From positions 248,001 through 312,000 of the forward strand of contig NZ_JABJQZ010000001.1 in the NCBI RefSeq assembly GCF_013155335.1: a stretch of 64,000 nucleotides of DNA, read 5' to 3'. Origin of the DNA: Nocardioides sp. zg-1230 (GTDB lineage Bacteria; Actinomycetota; Actinomycetes; Propionibacteriales; Nocardioidaceae). A program made the translations under genes and the position numbers. The notes under the pieces were generated by a model. It worked only from the letters and a program-made list of their open reading frames with translations. It did not search any database and had not been told where the DNA came from. Shown here piece by piece: positions 30,938 through 40,603 of the stretch (the stretch's first letter is position 1; each line of letters opens with the position of its first letter).

Positions 30938-31640
30938 CGTGGCCCCGGCGCCCATGGCGGCCTGGAGCGACGGCCGCATCATCGAGAAGGACCAGCCCAC
31001 CGCGAAGACGGTCCGGCTGCGGCTGCACGTGGACGACCGGCCCCACCACCTGCCCGGCCAGCACTACATCCTGCGGCTGCGCGCCCCCGACGGCTACACC
31101 GCGCAGCGCTCCTACTCGCTGGCGTCCGACAGCGACGACCCGCTGCTCGAGCTGCTCGTCGAGCGGCAGCCCGACGGCGAGGTCTCGGAGTTCCTCGCCG
31201 ACGTCGCCGAGGTGGGTGACGTGCTCGAGCTGCGCGGGCCGATCGGTCGCTGGTTCGTGTGGGACACCAAGAGCCGTGTCCTGTGCCTCGTCGGGGGCAC
31301 CGGGGTGGTGCCCGCGGTCGCCATGGCTCGCACCGCGCGCCGGCTCGGTCGCACCGAGCTGCTGCGCATCGCCGCGGTCGGTCGCAGCCGCGACGACCTT
31401 CCCTACGCCTCCGAGCTGGAGAGGTACGGCGCGACGCTGGCCTTCACGCGCGCGGACGTCGACGGCCGGCCGGCCGGGCCGTTCACCGCCGCCGAGCTGG
31501 CGCCGATGCTCGACGGCGTCGACCTCGGCTACGTCTGCGGCTCGGCCCGCTTCGCGTCGTACGCCGAGGACCTGCTCCTGGAGTGCGGCCTCGACCCGGG
31601 CGCGATCCGGGTCGAGCGGTTCGGGCCGACCGGCGACTGA
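30927..31640 (+). CDS. FAD/NAD(P)-binding ferredoxin reductase-like protein
   Basis: The 237-residue protein has the ferredoxin-NADP reductase fold: an FAD domain with the R-x-Y-S motif (QRSYSLASDS, about residue 60), and a nucleotide domain starting CLVGGTGVVPAVAMA. It has no [2Fe-2S] domain. The GTG start lies inside the preceding Mo-oxidoreductase gene, so the two are translationally linked; passing electrons between NAD(P)H and the Mo enzyme is inferred. Confidence 0.87.
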   Translation: MTTDVAPAPMAAWSDGRIIEKDQPTAKTVRLRLHVDDRPHHLPGQHYILRLRAPDGYTAQRSYSLASDSDDPLLELLVERQPDGEVSEFLADVAEVGDVLELRGPIGRWFVWDTKSRVLCLVGGTGVVPAVAMARTARRLGRTELLRIAAVGRSRDDLPYASELERYGATLAFTRADVDGRPAGPFTAAELAPMLDGVDLGYVCGSARFASYAEDLLLECGLDPGAIRVERFGPTGD

Positions 31641-31654
31641 CGGCGTTCCACGAC

Positions 31655-31709
31655 CTGGGGAACCGTCGGGTCGTGAACACCGGAGCTGGGCGACCCGAAC
31701 GTTCCCCAG
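31655..31709 (+). terminator. Hairpin after the Mo-oxidoreductase operon
   Basis: CTGGGGAACCGTCGGGTCG pairs with CGACCCGAACGTTCCCCAG over 17 of 19 positions, with a 17-base loop, starting 15 bases after the reductase stop. No T-run follows, as is usual in high-GC actinobacteria. Confidence 0.65.
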
Positions 31710-31756
31710 CGTCCCCCTGCGCTCAGCCTTCAGCGCGACCGGGCTCCGCAGACGCA

Positions 31757-31790
31757 GAACCGCCCGTCACCTGCTGGTGACGGGCGGTTC
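31757..31790. terminator. Perfect 15-bp hairpin next to tRNA-Ala
   Basis: GAACCGCCCGTCACC and GGTGACGGGCGGTTC form a perfect stem with loop TGCT, seven bases beyond the 3' end of the minus-strand tRNA. It should terminate the tRNA transcript and possibly plus-strand read-through as well. Confidence 0.8.
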
Positions 31791-31797
31791 GTCGTGC

Positions 31798-31873
<76 letters not shown>

Positions 31874-31942
31874 ATGCGCCCGGAGGCGCGACGCCAAGAT
31901 ACACGAGCGGTTCGGCGCCCACCCAATCGCCCTGACCGGACG

Positions 31943-32908
31943 TCAGGCGCCGCTGGCTCGCCGCTGCTCGCCGGCCTCGCGGGCGGCCTTGGTGTCCTTG
32001 GCGGACTGCTCGGCCGACCGGGCGAGGGCCGAGTCACCGTCGTGGTGACCGCTCGACCAGACGCCGGTGGAGTCGAGGTCGATCGTGGAGACCGTGCGCC
32101 GCTGGGCGGCCGGCTTGCTGACGTAGGTCGGCAGGGTGGTGGGCACCATGTCCCAGCCGCCGACGACCGGGACCTCGCCGGTGACCACGGCCGGAGCGTC
32201 GGCCGCGGGCGAGGCCTGCGCGGGCTGGGCCTGCGCGGGCTCGGCCGGCGCGGCGGGGACGCGGGGCTGCGGCGGGGTGACGATGATCTCGCCGGTCAGG
32301 TCGGACTCGTCCGCCTCCTCCTCGACGACCGGCGGCAGGCCGATCTCGATCGCGGAGCGCGTCGCGCGCTGGCGGCGCTCGGCGCGCACCGACACGCGGC
32401 AGGCCACCAGCCAGGCGACCAGGACGACCGCCGGCGCCGCGACCCACGGCCAGGCGACGACCTTCGCGATGGCGAGGCCGATCACGACGGCGTTGGCAAG
32501 CAGGACGAGTGCCAGCACGTTGCGCCGGCGCTTCGCGGCCCGGCGGGCGGACGCCCGCTCGGCGGCGGGCGACACGGCGCGCGACGCCGTACGACCCGTG
32601 GCGACGGTGGCGGTGACCTCGCGGGTCACCTCCGTGCTGACGGAGGTGGTGACCGAGGCGACCACCTCGGGCTCGGCGTGGGCCTTGGTCTCGACCGGCG
32701 GGCGGAGCGCGGCGCGGATCGGCGAGACGACCAGGCGCGCGTTGCGGCGGTCGACGGGCTCGCGCCGGGCCAGGACGCGCATCGTGTGGGAGAACTTCTC
32801 GACGGAACGGCTGCGGACGACCTCGTCATGGTGCTTGAGGGCCTTGGGGATCAGGTAGACGGCCCACGCCACGGCAAGGGCGACGAAGATGAGAGCGCTC
32901 AGGTCCAC
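31943..32908 (-). CDS. sepX: Divisome membrane protein SepX/GlpR
   Basis: The 321-residue protein begins with a membrane segment followed by a basic region (MDLSALIFVALAVAWAVYLI, then PKALKHHDEVVRSRSVEKFS), the signature start of the SepX/GlpR family. Two more membrane segments lie at about 128-170, then an acidic/Pro-rich disordered tail. In Streptomyces SepX stabilises FtsZ assemblies, and in Corynebacterium GlpR is the membrane receptor of Glp. Glp is encoded in the same block (34537-35766), which strengthens the call. Confidence 0.85.
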   Translation of the reverse strand: MDLSALIFVALAVAWAVYLIPKALKHHDEVVRSRSVEKFSHTMRVLARREPVDRRNARLVVSPIRAALRPPVETKAHAEPEVVASVTTSVSTEVTREVTATVATGRTASRAVSPAAERASARRAAKRRRNVLALVLLANAVVIGLAIAKVVAWPWVAAPAVVLVAWLVACRVSVRAERRQRATRSAIEIGLPPVVEEEADESDLTGEIIVTPPQPRVPAAPAEPAQAQPAQASPAADAPAVVTGEVPVVGGWDMVPTTLPTYVSKPAAQRRTVSTIDLDSTGVWSSGHHDGDSALARSAEQSAKDTKAAREAGEQRRASGA

Positions 32909-32968
32909 GCTCGAAGCGTAGGAGCGGTGGGCGCAGGCGGGGCGGATGTCAAGTGGTGTGTCGCAGAA

Positions 32969-33532
32969 CTACTGCTGTGACTGGTGTGTCTGGAGCCGTC
33001 CGAGGACCCCTTCGGGTGCCTCCTCGACGGTCACGGCGAAGATGCGGTGGTCGCGCCATGCGCCATCGATGTGCAGGAAGCGCGGGGCGTAGCCCACCTG
33101 CTCGAGGCCGAGCTTCTCGACCACGCGCAGCGAGTTGGTGTTCTCGGGTCGCACGCAGATCTCGACCCGGTGCAGGCCCACGGGCCCGAAGCAGTGGTCG
33201 ATCACCATGCCCACTGCCCGGGGTGCCACGCCGCGGCCTGCGACCTCCGCGGCCACCCAGTAGCCGATCGAGCCCCACTGCGCCGAGCCGCGGGCGACGT
33301 TGCTCACCGTGACCTGCCCGGCGAAGCGGCCGCCGACCTCGATGACGAAGGGCAGGCACTGGCCCAGCCTGGCCTGGTGGAGCAGCGAGCGGGTGACCAC
33401 CTTGTACGACGACGGGCGCGGCGCGGCGCCGGGCGGCACGGTCGCGTCCCAGGGCCGCAGCCAGTCGTGGTTGCGGGCGCGCACGACCTGCCACTCGTCG
33501 GCGTCGGAGCGGCGCAGCGCCCGGACCACCAC
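32969..33532 (-). CDS. GNAT family N-acetyltransferase (RimJ-like)
   Basis: The 187-residue protein has the acetyl-CoA-binding segment WVAAEVAGRGVAPRAVGMVID and the C-terminal NTNSLRVVEKLGLEQVGYA typical of RimJ/RimL ribosomal-protein or other N-acetyltransferases. Its place between the glp block and sepX is conserved in actinobacteria. The GTG at 33532 is used; similarity appears to extend about 15 codons upstream (GWPARLESQG), where only rare start codons are available. Confidence 0.85.
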   Translation of the reverse strand: MVVRALRRSDADEWQVVRARNHDWLRPWDATVPPGAAPRPSSYKVVTRSLLHQARLGQCLPFVIEVGGRFAGQVTVSNVARGSAQWGSIGYWVAAEVAGRGVAPRAVGMVIDHCFGPVGLHRVEICVRPENTNSLRVVEKLGLEQVGYAPRFLHIDGAWRDHRIFAVTVEEAPEGVLGRLQTHQSQQ

Positions 33533-33584
33533 GCCCTGCGACTCCAGGCGGGCCGGCCAGCCCGGGGCGGTCCCCGCCAGGCCG

Positions 33585-34061
33585 CTAATGGTCGCTCCCG
33601 ACGACCTGCTCCACGGCGTGGCGCACGACGGGCTCGAGGACGCCCAGGCCGTCCTTCACCCCGCCGCGGGAACCGGGGAGGTTGACGACGAGGCAGTCGC
33701 CGACGACCCCGGCGAGCCCGCGCGAGAGCATCGCCGTCGGCACGCCCTTGGCCACCCCGGCGGCGCGGATCGCCTCGGCGATGCCGGGCACCTCGCGGTC
33801 GAGCAGCGGCGCGGTCGCCTCGGGCGTGCGGTCGGTGGGGGTGAGCCCGGTGCCGCCGGTGGTGAGCACCAGCCGCGCGCCGGCCGCGACGGCCGCCGCG
33901 ATCGCCGCGCGCACGGGGTCGCCGTCGGGCACGACGGCGGGCTCGCCGCAGTCGAAGCCCCGGCCGCGCAGCCAGTCGACGATGAGCGGTCCGGTCTCGT
34001 CGGCGTAGGTCCCCGCAGCGGCGCGGTTGGACGCGACGACCACGGCGGCAGGGAGGGTCAT
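33585..34061 (-). CDS. mog: Molybdopterin adenylyltransferase/MoaB-Mog family protein
   Basis: The 158-residue MoCF-domain protein has [30 protein letters not shown], spanning the pterin-binding TTGGTG motif, and [13 protein letters not shown]. It would adenylate molybdopterin before metal insertion. The start is the ATG at 34061, which overlaps the moaC stop (ATGA). Mog and MoaB are hard to separate by sequence alone. Confidence 0.87.
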   Translation of the reverse strand: MTLPAAVVVASNRAAAGTYADETGPLIVDWLRGRGFDCGEPAVVPDGDPVRAAIAAAVAAGARLVLTTGGTGLTPTDRTPEATAPLLDREVPGIAEAIRAAGVAKGVPTAMLSRGLAGVVGDCLVVNLPGSRGGVKDGLGVLEPVVRHAVEQVVGSDH

Positions 34062-34537
34062 CGCGTCCAGTCCCCCGACCGGCCGCCCGACTTGGCCTCG
34101 ACCCGGATGTCGGTGATGGTCGCGGCCTTGTCGACCGCCTTGACCATGTCGACGACGGTGAGCGCGGCGACCGAGACGGCGGTGAGGGCCTCCATCTCGA
34201 CGCCGGTGCGGTCGGTGGTGCGGACGGTCGCGGTGATCTCGACCGACTCGTCGGTGACCTCGAGGTCGACCGTGACGCCGGAGATCGACAGCGGGTGGCA
34301 CAGCGGGACGAGGGCGGGTGTCTGCTTGGCGCCCATGATCCCGGCGATCCGCGCCACCGCGAGCGCGTCGCCCTTGGGCACGCCCTCGCCGCGCAGCAGC
34401 TCGACGACGGCCGGGCTGACCAGCACGCGGCCGGAGGCCGACGCCGTACGCGCGGTGACGGGCTTGTCGCCCACGTCGACCATCCGGGCGGCGCCCTGCT
34501 CGTCCACGTGCGTGAGCCGATCCTGCGCCTGGCCCAT
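34058..34537 (-). CDS. moaC: Cyclic pyranopterin monophosphate synthase
   Basis: MoaC completes the first step of molybdenum-cofactor synthesis, forming cPMP with MoaA. The 159-residue protein has the full family set: [37 protein letters not shown] and [20 protein letters not shown]. It overlaps the glp stop and the mog start by a few bases each, so the three genes are co-translated. Confidence 0.95.
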   Translation of the reverse strand: MGQAQDRLTHVDEQGAARMVDVGDKPVTARTASASGRVLVSPAVVELLRGEGVPKGDALAVARIAGIMGAKQTPALVPLCHPLSISGVTVDLEVTDESVEITATVRTTDRTGVEMEALTAVSVAALTVVDMVKAVDKAATITDIRVEAKSGGRSGDWTR

Positions 34538-35766
34538 CAGAACTCCTCGTCGAGCTTGCGGATGGCGACCATCTCGCCGGCCGGGATCGCGGTGGTGTCC
34601 GCGGGCACCTCGATGAGGCAGTTGGACGTCGCGAGGTCGCCGATGAGGTGCGAGCCGTGGCCGCCGACCGGTGAGACGAAGCTGCCGCCGCGGTCGGTCT
34701 CGTAGTGGCCGCGCACGAGCTGCACCTTGCCCGCCGGCGACGACAGGCCGTGGGTGAGCCGGGCGCGGCCGGCGGGCCGGACGTAGGGCAGCTTGCCCAT
34801 CATCCGGCGGATCGCCGGCAGCACGAACATCTCGAACGAGACGTAGGACGAGACCGGGTTGCCCGGCAGGGTGAAGACCGGGGTGTCGTCCTCGCCGACG
34901 GTGCCGAAGCCCTGCGGCTTGCCGGGCTGCATGCCGACACCGCCGAACCACATCGAGCCGTGGTGCGACAGCGACTCCTTGACGACGTCGAAGTCGCCCT
35001 CGCTCACCCCGCCGCTGGTGACGACGAGGTCGGCGCGGACGAGCTGGTCGCTCAGCGCCTCGGTGAAGGCGTGCGCCTCGTCGGGCACGATCCCGACGCG
35101 GTAGGCGATCGCGCCCGCGGCCCGGGCGGCGGCAGCCAGGAGGTAGGAGTTGCCGTCGTAGATCGAGTCGCGGCCCAGCGGCGTGCCGGGGTCGCGCAGC
35201 TCGGAGCCGGTGGAGATCACCACGACCCGCGGCCGAGGGCGGGTGCGTACGGTCGCGCGACCCACCGCGGCGAGCAGGCCGAGGTGGCGTGGCCCGAGGA
35301 CCGTGCCCTCCTCGAGCAGCATGTCGCCCTCGGTGATGTCGTCCCCGGTGGGCCGGATGTGCTGCCCGGGGGTGGCGGCGCGGCTGATCCGGACGCTGGC
35401 GACGCCACGATCGGTCCACTCGTAGGGCACCACCGTCGTGGCGCCGGCAGGCACCGGGGCGCCGGTCATGATCTTGACGGCGCTGCCCGGCGAGATCGCC
35501 AGGATGGAGGACTGCCCGGCGCCGATCTCCCCGACGACCGGGAGGGTGACCGGGGCGTCCTCGCTCGCGTCGGCGACGTCCTCGGCGACCACGGCGTAGC
35601 CGTCCATCGCGGAGTTGTCGAAGCTCGGCAGCGAGATCGGCGCGACGACGTCCTCGGCCAGGGCCAGCCCGAGCGCCTCCATCAGGGGCTGCGGGAAGGC
35701 GGGCAGCGGGGAGACGGTGGCGAGGATGCGCTCGACGTAGTCGGCAACGGGCAGCAGGTCAGCCAT
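34537..35766 (-). CDS. glp: Gephyrin-like molybdotransferase Glp (MoeA family)
   Basis: The 409-residue protein has the complete MoeA architecture: [49 protein letters not shown], the metal/pterin loop QPGKPQGFG and [14 protein letters not shown], and a C-terminal beta-barrel. Actinobacteria carry a MoeA relative, Glp, between galU and sepX that binds FtsZ in division. This gene has that position but also adjoins moaC and mog, so it may keep the molybdenum-insertion activity, the division role or both. Confidence 0.82.
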   Translation of the reverse strand: MADLLPVADYVERILATVSPLPAFPQPLMEALGLALAEDVVAPISLPSFDNSAMDGYAVVAEDVADASEDAPVTLPVVGEIGAGQSSILAISPGSAVKIMTGAPVPAGATTVVPYEWTDRGVASVRISRAATPGQHIRPTGDDITEGDMLLEEGTVLGPRHLGLLAAVGRATVRTRPRPRVVVISTGSELRDPGTPLGRDSIYDGNSYLLAAAARAAGAIAYRVGIVPDEAHAFTEALSDQLVRADLVVTSGGVSEGDFDVVKESLSHHGSMWFGGVGMQPGKPQGFGTVGEDDTPVFTLPGNPVSSYVSFEMFVLPAIRRMMGKLPYVRPAGRARLTHGLSSPAGKVQLVRGHYETDRGGSFVSPVGGHGSHLIGDLATSNCLIEVPADTTAIPAGEMVAIRKLDEEF

Positions 35767-37174
35767 CGGTGCCCTGGGCCGGGTCCGGCTCGCTGAGCAC
35801 GGTGCCGCCCTCGACGCGCTGGGCGGCCGACGCCTCCAGCGCGACGTCGCCGACGACCCGGACGCCGGGCCCGAAGGTCCAGTCGCCCTCGACCGTGAAC
35901 GACCCGGCCTCGCGCAGCGACGGGGCTCCCTCCGGGAAGCGCTTGTCGAAGTCGCCGACCAGCTTGTAGAAGTGGCCGTCGAGGGACACGAACGGCACCT
36001 CCTCGCCCGCCTGGTCGAGCACGAAGTCGCGACCCAGGTCGTAGACGTCGGAGCGCAGGACCAGCAGGTCGTCGGTCGTCTTGACCGGCACGAAGCGGTC
36101 GCGGCCGACCTCGATCGTCAGCGCGCCCTCGAAGACCTCGATCGCGGCACCCATCGCCGTCTCGATCTGGATCACCTCCGGGGTGGAGGCGTCGGCCGGG
36201 TCGAGGTGCTTGACGTTCTTGATGAGCGGCAGGCCGAGGATGCCGCCGCGGGCGTCGAGCGCGTCGACCATCGCCTGCAGGTCGAACCACAGGTTGTTGG
36301 TGGAGGCGTACTTGTGGCGGCTCAGGTCGGCCAGCGCCTCCTTGTCGGCGTCGAGCGTCTGGGCCGACTCGCGCAGCACGACGCGGCCGTCGGCCTTGCG
36401 GCGCGCGAAGTGGCCGCCCTTGCGGTCCGACGGCGTACGTCGCACGGCCTCGATCGCGAACGGCGCACCGCTCTGGGCGAACCAGCCCGCCACGCGCGCG
36501 TCGGGCACGGCGCCGAGGTTGTCGGAGTTGGAGACGAAGACGTAGCGGTAGCCGGCGTCGAGCAGCCGCGCCAGCAGCCCGGTGCCGCGCAGCGCGGTGT
36601 AGATGTCGCCGTGGCCGGGCGGGCACCACTCGAGGTCCGGGTTCTTCGGGTACGCCGCGGGCATGAGGTCGGCGGCGAGGAGCTTGGGCTCCTTGTTCTG
36701 CAGGAACTCCAGCGGCAGGCCCTCGACCGGGAGGTCGTCGTAGCGGGCGAGCGCGGCCATGGTGTCGGCCGAGGTGCGGAAGGAGTTCATGAACAGCAGC
36801 GGCAGCGTGGCGTCGTACTCCTTGCGGAGGTGGAGCACCTGCCGGGCGATGATGTCGAGGAAGCTCAGCCCGCGGCGCACGCACAGCAGCGACTTCGCCC
36901 GCTCCATGCCCATCGACGTGCCGAGGCCGCCGTTGAGCTTGATGACGGCCGTCTTGCGGATGGCCTCGGCGGCGGTCTCCTCGGGGACCTCCACGTCGGC
37001 CAGCGACTCCATGTCGAGGGGCTCGATGGAGTCCTCGGTGATCATGCCGGTCTCGCCGTGCTCGAGGAGCCGGTAGTAGTGCGCGAACGTGTCGATCGCG
37101 ACGTCGTCGACGCCTGCCTGACGCATCTTCTCGCGCGCGAGCTCGAGGCCCTGCGGATTGCCCTTGCCTGCCAT
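35759..37174 (-). CDS. galU: UTP-glucose-1-phosphate uridylyltransferase (UDPGP type)
   Basis: The 471-residue enzyme makes UDP-glucose for envelope polysaccharides. It is of the larger UDPGP type shared with eukaryotes rather than the usual 300-residue bacterial GalU: KLNGGLGTSMGMERAKSLL holds the nucleotide loop, then LPLLFMNSFRTSADT, CPPGHGDIYTAL and YVFVSNSDNLGA. It overlaps glp by eight bases and is divergent from the 5-FTHF cyclo-ligase gene, a conserved actinobacterial layout. Confidence 0.92.
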   Translation of the reverse strand: MAGKGNPQGLELAREKMRQAGVDDVAIDTFAHYYRLLEHGETGMITEDSIEPLDMESLADVEVPEETAAEAIRKTAVIKLNGGLGTSMGMERAKSLLCVRRGLSFLDIIARQVLHLRKEYDATLPLLFMNSFRTSADTMAALARYDDLPVEGLPLEFLQNKEPKLLAADLMPAAYPKNPDLEWCPPGHGDIYTALRGTGLLARLLDAGYRYVFVSNSDNLGAVPDARVAGWFAQSGAPFAIEAVRRTPSDRKGGHFARRKADGRVVLRESAQTLDADKEALADLSRHKYASTNNLWFDLQAMVDALDARGGILGLPLIKNVKHLDPADASTPEVIQIETAMGAAIEVFEGALTIEVGRDRFVPVKTTDDLLVLRSDVYDLGRDFVLDQAGEEVPFVSLDGHFYKLVGDFDKRFPEGAPSLREAGSFTVEGDWTFGPGVRVVGDVALEASAAQRVEGGTVLSEPDPAQGTDG

Positions 37175-37197
37175 GCCTTCGATCGTAGGCTGCTCAC

Positions 37198-37806
37198 GTG
37201 GGAGCGGGACACTCGGCAGACAGCTCGGTCGCCAAGAGCGCCCTCCGGGACCAGGTGCGGGCGGCCCGCAAGCGCCGTCCGCTCGAGGCCGGAGCGGGCT
37301 TCGCCGGGGCCGTGGCCGACGTCGCGATGGGGTGGGAGCCCGTACGTCGCGCGGCCACCGTGGCGGCGTACGTCTCCGTCGGCAGCGAGCCGGGCACCGG
37401 CCTCCTGCTCGACGCGCTGGTGGCAGCGGGGCGGCGGGTGCTGGTGCCGGTGGTGCTGCCCGACCTCGACCTCGACTGGACCGTCTACACCGGGCGCGAC
37501 GACCTCGCCCCGGCCGTCCGGGGGCTGCTGGAGCCGACCGGACCGCGGCTCGGCGTGGACGCCGTCGGGACGGCGGACGTGGTGCTCGTGCCCGGGCTCG
37601 CCGTCTCGGGCTCCGGGGACCGGCTCGGGCAGGGCGGCGGCTGCTACGACCGCGCGCTCGCGCGGGTGCCGGCCGGGACCCCCGTCGTCGTGGTGCTGTA
37701 CGACGACGAGGTCGGGCTCGCCGTGCCGACCGATCCCCACGACGTGCGGGTCGGCTTCGCCCTGACGAGCAGCGGCGTGGTGGGGCTCAGTCCGAGCCCG
37801 GGGTGA
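37198..37806 (+). CDS. 5-formyltetrahydrofolate cyclo-ligase
   Basis: This enzyme converts 5-formyl-THF to 5,10-methenyl-THF using ATP. The 202-residue protein has the N-terminal basic ALRDQVRAARKRR and the C-terminal GSGDRLGQGGGCYDRAL, the nucleotide and folate-binding GGGxYDR motif. The GTG start at 37198 lies 23 bases from the divergent galU start. It overlaps the convergent acylase gene by 20 bases at the 3' end. Confidence 0.92.
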   Translation: MGAGHSADSSVAKSALRDQVRAARKRRPLEAGAGFAGAVADVAMGWEPVRRAATVAAYVSVGSEPGTGLLLDALVAAGRRVLVPVVLPDLDLDWTVYTGRDDLAPAVRGLLEPTGPRLGVDAVGTADVVLVPGLAVSGSGDRLGQGGGCYDRALARVPAGTPVVVVLYDDEVGLAVPTDPHDVRVGFALTSSGVVGLSPSPG

Positions 37807-40492
37807 GCACCAGGCGGTCCTCGGCGGCCGCCTCGACGGCACCGCGGGAGAAGGCCCACGGCAGGGTCTCGCCGTCCACGAAGAGCTCGGTCTGGTCGGC
37901 GTAGTGCGCGGAGGTCGGGTGCCCGGAGACGCCGGTGAGGTTGATCCACCGGGAGTCGTCCCAGTCGGCGAGCGAGACCACCATCCGCATCGACGGCGCG
38001 GCGGTGACCTCGAAGCCCTCGACGGCGTCCCACGACGTCGCGTCGACGATGGACGAGCCACCGCCGACCTCCCACCCGGTGCGGTTGAAGAAGCGCTCGA
38101 CCGGGCCGATGCCCGACTCGCCGAGGGAGGCGTTGCGCAGGTCCATCCGGTGCAGCCGGCCCCACTCCCAGAGCCGAGGGTCGCGGGACTGGCGGCGGGT
38201 CATCTCGTCACGGGCGTCGATGAGCGAGGCGCGCAGGATGTCGTCGCGGGTCTCCACGACGTCGTCGGTGCGGGCGTCGTCCCACCACGGCCCGGCGGGC
38301 TCGGAGAGCATCTGCCCGACCACGCGGAACCACCGGTCGCCGCCGTCGGGCCAGGTGCGCTGGCGCAGGTCGTCGTGGAAGGTCTTCTCCAGGATCGTGC
38401 GCCACACGACGTTGAAGTAGGCCGCGGCCGGGCTGTCGGCCGGCGAGGAGAAGTCCCACTGGCGCAGCAGGTTCACCGCGTTGCGGTAGTAGGGCGACGG
38501 CAGTGCCTCGACGTCGAGGAGGTAGGGGACGAGCGTCTCGGCCATCGGGTTGGCGGAGTCGAGCTGGAGGGCGGTCATCTCCGTGACGGACAGCTCGCCC
38601 TCGTCCTCGAGCACCTCGCGGATGCGCGTCGAGCGGTAGCCGTAGTCCCAGTCCTTGGTGAGCAGGTAGGGGTAGCGCTCGTCGATGACGGCCTGGTTGG
38701 CCGTGGCGATGAAGCCCTCCTCGGGGTCGAGCACGCTCGGCAGCCCGTCGAAGGGGATGTAGCTGCCGGTCCAGTCGTTGGCGCTGATCCAGCCCTCCAC
38801 CGGCATCGTGCCGTCGTTGCCGCCCCGGCGGATCGGGATCCGGCCGGGCGACTGGTAGCCGATGTGGCCCTCGCGGTCGGCGTAGACGAGGTTCTGCGCC
38901 GGCACGGAGAAGTCGGCGGCGGCGGCGCGGAAGGAGTCCCAGTCGGACGCCCGGTTGAGGGCGAGGATGGCGTCGGCGGTGGGTGCCGGCTCGAGGGCGG
39001 TCCACGCCAGCGCGACGGCGTACCCGCTCCCCCGGCCATCCCCTCCTGCGGCCGGCTCGTCGGTCGGTGCGTTGGCGCCGACGGTCGCGAACTCCGACGA
39101 CACGTCGCTGATCAGCGGCCCGTGCACGGTCTCGCGCACACGCAGCTCGACGTCGTCCTCGCCGCGCACCTCGATCGTCTCGGTGCGCACCTCCATCGCC
39201 TCGGTCTCGCCGTCGCGGACGTAGCGGTCGTCACCCTCGGTCTGCTCGAGGAAGAGGTCGGTGACGTCGGGGCCGAGGTTGGTCATGCCCCAGGCGATGT
39301 CGGCGTTGTGGCCGATGATGACGCCGGGCACGCCGGAGAACGTGAAGCCCGAGGTGTCGAGCGTGCAGTCGGTCGTCTGCTCGCGGCAGTGCAGCCCCAT
39401 CTGCATCCAGATGCCGGGCTGGCTGATGCCGAGGTGCGGGTCGTTGGCGAGGATCGGCGCGCCGGTCGCGCTGTGCTCGCCGTCGACGACCCACGAGTTG
39501 CTGCCGATGCCGCGGCCCTTGCCGATCAGCGCGGGCATCGCGTCGAGCCGGTCGCGCACGCGCTCGAGCGCCGCCACGACCCCCGGGGCGTACGCCGGCC
39601 GGCGGGGGTTGCGGGTCGCGTTGCCCGTCGCGTTCTGCTCGAAGACGCCGTCGACGACCCCGCCACCCGTGACGATCGGCCGGTGCTCGTCGAACGGGTA
39701 GTCCGGCCACAGCGACGCGATCTCGTCCTCGGTGTGGTCGAGCGAGAGCAGCACCCGGTCGACCTCGGCGTCCATGTTGCCGCGCAGGTCCCAGGCCATG
39801 GCCTTCAGCCAGGAGAGCGAGTCGACGGGCTCCCAGTCCTCCGGCGAGTAGTCGAGCCCGGTGAGCCCGAGCACGCTGTACTCCGCCGCCAGCTGCGACG
39901 GGCTGCGGTCGGCGAGGTAGGCGTTCACCCCGGCGGCGTACGACGTCAGCGCGTCGCGCGTCGCGGGCTCCAGCAGGGCCAGCTCGCGCTCGGCGACCCG
40001 TCGCCAGCCCATCGTCCGGATGAAACGGTCGGTCTCGAGGGTGTCGGGGCCGAAGAGCTCCGAGAGCCGGCCCGCCGTCACGTGGCGACGGAAGTCCATC
40101 TCGAAGAAGCGCTCCTGGGCGTGCACGAAGCCCTGCGCGAACATCAGGTCGGCGTCGGTGTCGGCGTAGACCTGCGCGATGCCGTTGTCGTCGCGCACCA
40201 CCTCGACGGAGGCGGCCAGCCCGGGCACCTCGATCTCGCCGTCGGTCTGCGGGAGCGGACGGCGTACGACGACCACGACTGCCACGGCCAGCACCAGGAG
40301 CAGCAGCACGAGGCCGAGCGCGATCCACGCCGTCCAGCGCACCGCCCGGGGAGCTCGACGGAAGGCCTGCAAGCGCGAGCCGCGCCCGGGGCCGGGCACC
40401 GGGTCGGCGGTCGGCCGGGAAGCGTCGGCTGCGGGGCCGGTGGCGGGGTCGGCGGTGGGGCTGGCGTCGGGTGTGGCGTCGGGCTCGGTCAT
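37787..40492 (-). CDS. Penicillin acylase family (Ntn) hydrolase
   Basis: The roughly 901-residue precursor has a Pro/Ala-rich N-terminus, a membrane anchor at about 54-77, an alpha chain, a spacer, and the autocleavage site before Ser331 (GIGSNSWVV). That Ser would become the N-terminal nucleophile of the beta chain, with the family Asn and Arg positions further on (LYFW-like and NLVYAD blocks). Family members hydrolyse beta-lactams, acyl-homoserine lactones or other amides; this substrate is unknown. Extracytoplasmic location is inferred from the anchor. The ATG at 40492 is used. Confidence 0.88.
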   Translation of the reverse strand: MTEPDATPDASPTADPATGPAADASRPTADPVPGPGRGSRLQAFRRAPRAVRWTAWIALGLVLLLLVLAVAVVVVVRRPLPQTDGEIEVPGLAASVEVVRDDNGIAQVYADTDADLMFAQGFVHAQERFFEMDFRRHVTAGRLSELFGPDTLETDRFIRTMGWRRVAERELALLEPATRDALTSYAAGVNAYLADRSPSQLAAEYSVLGLTGLDYSPEDWEPVDSLSWLKAMAWDLRGNMDAEVDRVLLSLDHTEDEIASLWPDYPFDEHRPIVTGGGVVDGVFEQNATGNATRNPRRPAYAPGVVAALERVRDRLDAMPALIGKGRGIGSNSWVVDGEHSATGAPILANDPHLGISQPGIWMQMGLHCREQTTDCTLDTSGFTFSGVPGVIIGHNADIAWGMTNLGPDVTDLFLEQTEGDDRYVRDGETEAMEVRTETIEVRGEDDVELRVRETVHGPLISDVSSEFATVGANAPTDEPAAGGDGRGSGYAVALAWTALEPAPTADAILALNRASDWDSFRAAAADFSVPAQNLVYADREGHIGYQSPGRIPIRRGGNDGTMPVEGWISANDWTGSYIPFDGLPSVLDPEEGFIATANQAVIDERYPYLLTKDWDYGYRSTRIREVLEDEGELSVTEMTALQLDSANPMAETLVPYLLDVEALPSPYYRNAVNLLRQWDFSSPADSPAAAYFNVVWRTILEKTFHDDLRQRTWPDGGDRWFRVVGQMLSEPAGPWWDDARTDDVVETRDDILRASLIDARDEMTRRQSRDPRLWEWGRLHRMDLRNASLGESGIGPVERFFNRTGWEVGGGSSIVDATSWDAVEGFEVTAAPSMRMVVSLADWDDSRWINLTGVSGHPTSAHYADQTELFVDGETLPWAFSRGAVEAAAEDRLVLTPGSD

Positions 40493-40603
40493 CGCTCGAC
40501 CATTGTGCCGTACCATTGGCAGTCGAAGGGCTCGAGTGCCAGCGCGTCGCGCCGGCCCGGGCGATCCCGTCAGTCGCTCTCCCGTCGCTCCCAGAGGACC
40601 CAC

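Noticed and set aside
37787-40492. Quorum-quenching role for the penicillin-acylase-type enzyme
   Set aside because: Family-level similarity cannot separate acyl-homoserine-lactone from beta-lactam or other amide substrates.
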